DNA of 64,000 bases from Pseudomonas sivasensis (GTDB lineage Bacteria > Pseudomonadota > Gammaproteobacteria > Pseudomonadales > Pseudomonadaceae). Below the pieces are notes generated by a model that was given only the letters and a program-made list of their open reading frames with translations, did not search any database and was not told the origin of the DNA. Position 1 is the first letter of the stretch. Each line of letters begins with the position of its first letter. A program made the translations under genes and the position numbers. Positions 63,501-64,000 of this stretch are shown here, piece after piece. The DNA is taken from positions 218,924 through 282,923 of the forward strand of contig NZ_JAAOWU010000005.1 in the NCBI RefSeq assembly GCF_013778505.1, read 5' to 3'.

Positions 63501-63893
63501 ATGAAGTTCGCGATTGCCCTGTATTCCGCCGCCCACGCGCCCTCTTCGCGCCGCGCCTTGCTCTTCGCCCAGGCGGCGTTGGCCGGTGGGCATGAGATTG
63601 TGCGGTTGTTTTTTTATCAGGATGGCGTTTACAGCGCGTCCAACAACCTCGTAGCGCCCCAAGATGAGCAGGACATTGCCCGCCAATGGCGTGAGTTTGT
63701 CAGCACTCATCAGCTCGACGGCGTGGTATGCATCGCCGCCGCCCTGCGTCGTGGCGTGCTCAACAGCGAAGAGGCCACGCGCTATCAACGCAGCGCAGTG
63801 AACCTGGATGCACCGTGGACGCTGTCAGGCCTGGGGCAATTGCATGATGCAATCCAGGATGCCGACCGCCTGATCTGTTTTGGAGGGCCGTGA
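63501..63893 (+). CDS. tusD: TusD sulfur-relay protein
   Basis: From ATG 63501 the 130-residue protein starts MKFAIALYSAAHAPSSRRAL and has the conserved Cys in DGVVCIAAALRRGV. TusD carries sulfur to TusE for 2-thiouridine on tRNA. tusC starts one base after its stop. Confidence 0.92.
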   Translation: MKFAIALYSAAHAPSSRRALLFAQAALAGGHEIVRLFFYQDGVYSASNNLVAPQDEQDIARQWREFVSTHQLDGVVCIAAALRRGVLNSEEATRYQRSAVNLDAPWTLSGLGQLHDAIQDADRLICFGGP

Positions 63894-63894
63894 A

Positions 63895-64000
63895 ATGTCC
63901 AAATCCTTATTGCTGATCAGCCGTCAGGCGCCGTGGTCCGGGCCGAGCGCACGGGAAGCGCTGGATATCGTGCTGGCGGGTGGCGCCTTTGATCTGCCCA
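63895..64000 (+). CDS. tusC: TusC sulfur-relay protein, partial
   Basis: The first 35 residues start MSKSLLLISRQAPWSGPSAR, as in TusC, and run off the window. It follows tusD as in the usual tusDCB order. Confidence 0.85.
   Translation, partial: MSKSLLLISRQAPWSGPSAREALDIVLAGGAFDLP

Overview
The window comes from a Pseudomonas of the fluorescens group. The evidence is the GC-rich chromosomal genes, the gacS-ldhA pair, the murB/kdsB/lpxK/exbBD/comEC cluster, and outward and inward pairs of the GTGGGAG-type REP sequences typical of this group. All calls were made by reading the sequence; no database search was run.

Positions 1-6.9 kb are an accessory stretch. It holds the end of an unknown gene, a GGDEF protein with an NMT1-like periplasmic domain (849-2504), an AT-rich cassette made of a TOPRIM-fold protein overlapping a caspase/CHAT-like protein (3037-4481), an unknown helical protein (4825-5601) and a DUF1349 protein (6194-6820). 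The TOPRIM/caspase pair looks like an anti-phage defence module and is the strongest candidate for an undescribed system.

Positions about 6.96-41.3 kb are a near-complete temperate prophage next to a tRNA-Ser(UGA) gene. Read on the minus strand from 34.8 kb downwards: Cro-like and CII-like regulators, a TraR-type zinc finger, a VirE-type primase-helicase, a Q-like antiterminator, a holin, a lambda-type head module (small and large terminase, gpW, portal, ClpP-type protease, decoration protein, capsid, head-tail proteins), a P2-type contractile tail module (V, W, J, I, fibre, Tfa, FI, FII, E/E', T, U, X, D), and a lysis module (GH19 endolysin, Rz with nested Rz1). A truncated Dam methylase remnant lies at the far end. 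A CI/LexA-type repressor is divergent from cro. A rightward early operon (36.6-41.3 kb) carries an Ant/KilAC domain, a PrtN-like activator, an HD hydrolase, a DUF4224 protein and the integrase. The operator TATCAAC-N5-GTTGATA occurs twice at cI/cro, and degenerate copies overlap a TTGACA promoter in front of the rightward operon. This suggests that one repressor silences both lytic operons. Hairpins with T-runs punctuate the late operon, including one just before the holin, which fits Q-type antitermination.

Positions 41.4-64 kb are host core genome: tRNA-Ser, yccA, the murB-ptp-kdsB-trm112-lpxK-exbD-exbB block, comEC, a DUF2062 gene, an OmpR/HK two-component pair, gacS (His294, Asp717 and His863 visible), a 2-hydroxyacid dehydrogenase, several small conserved genes, ttcA, a Yip1 gene, a SprT gene, a CaiB-type CoA transferase and the start of tusDC.
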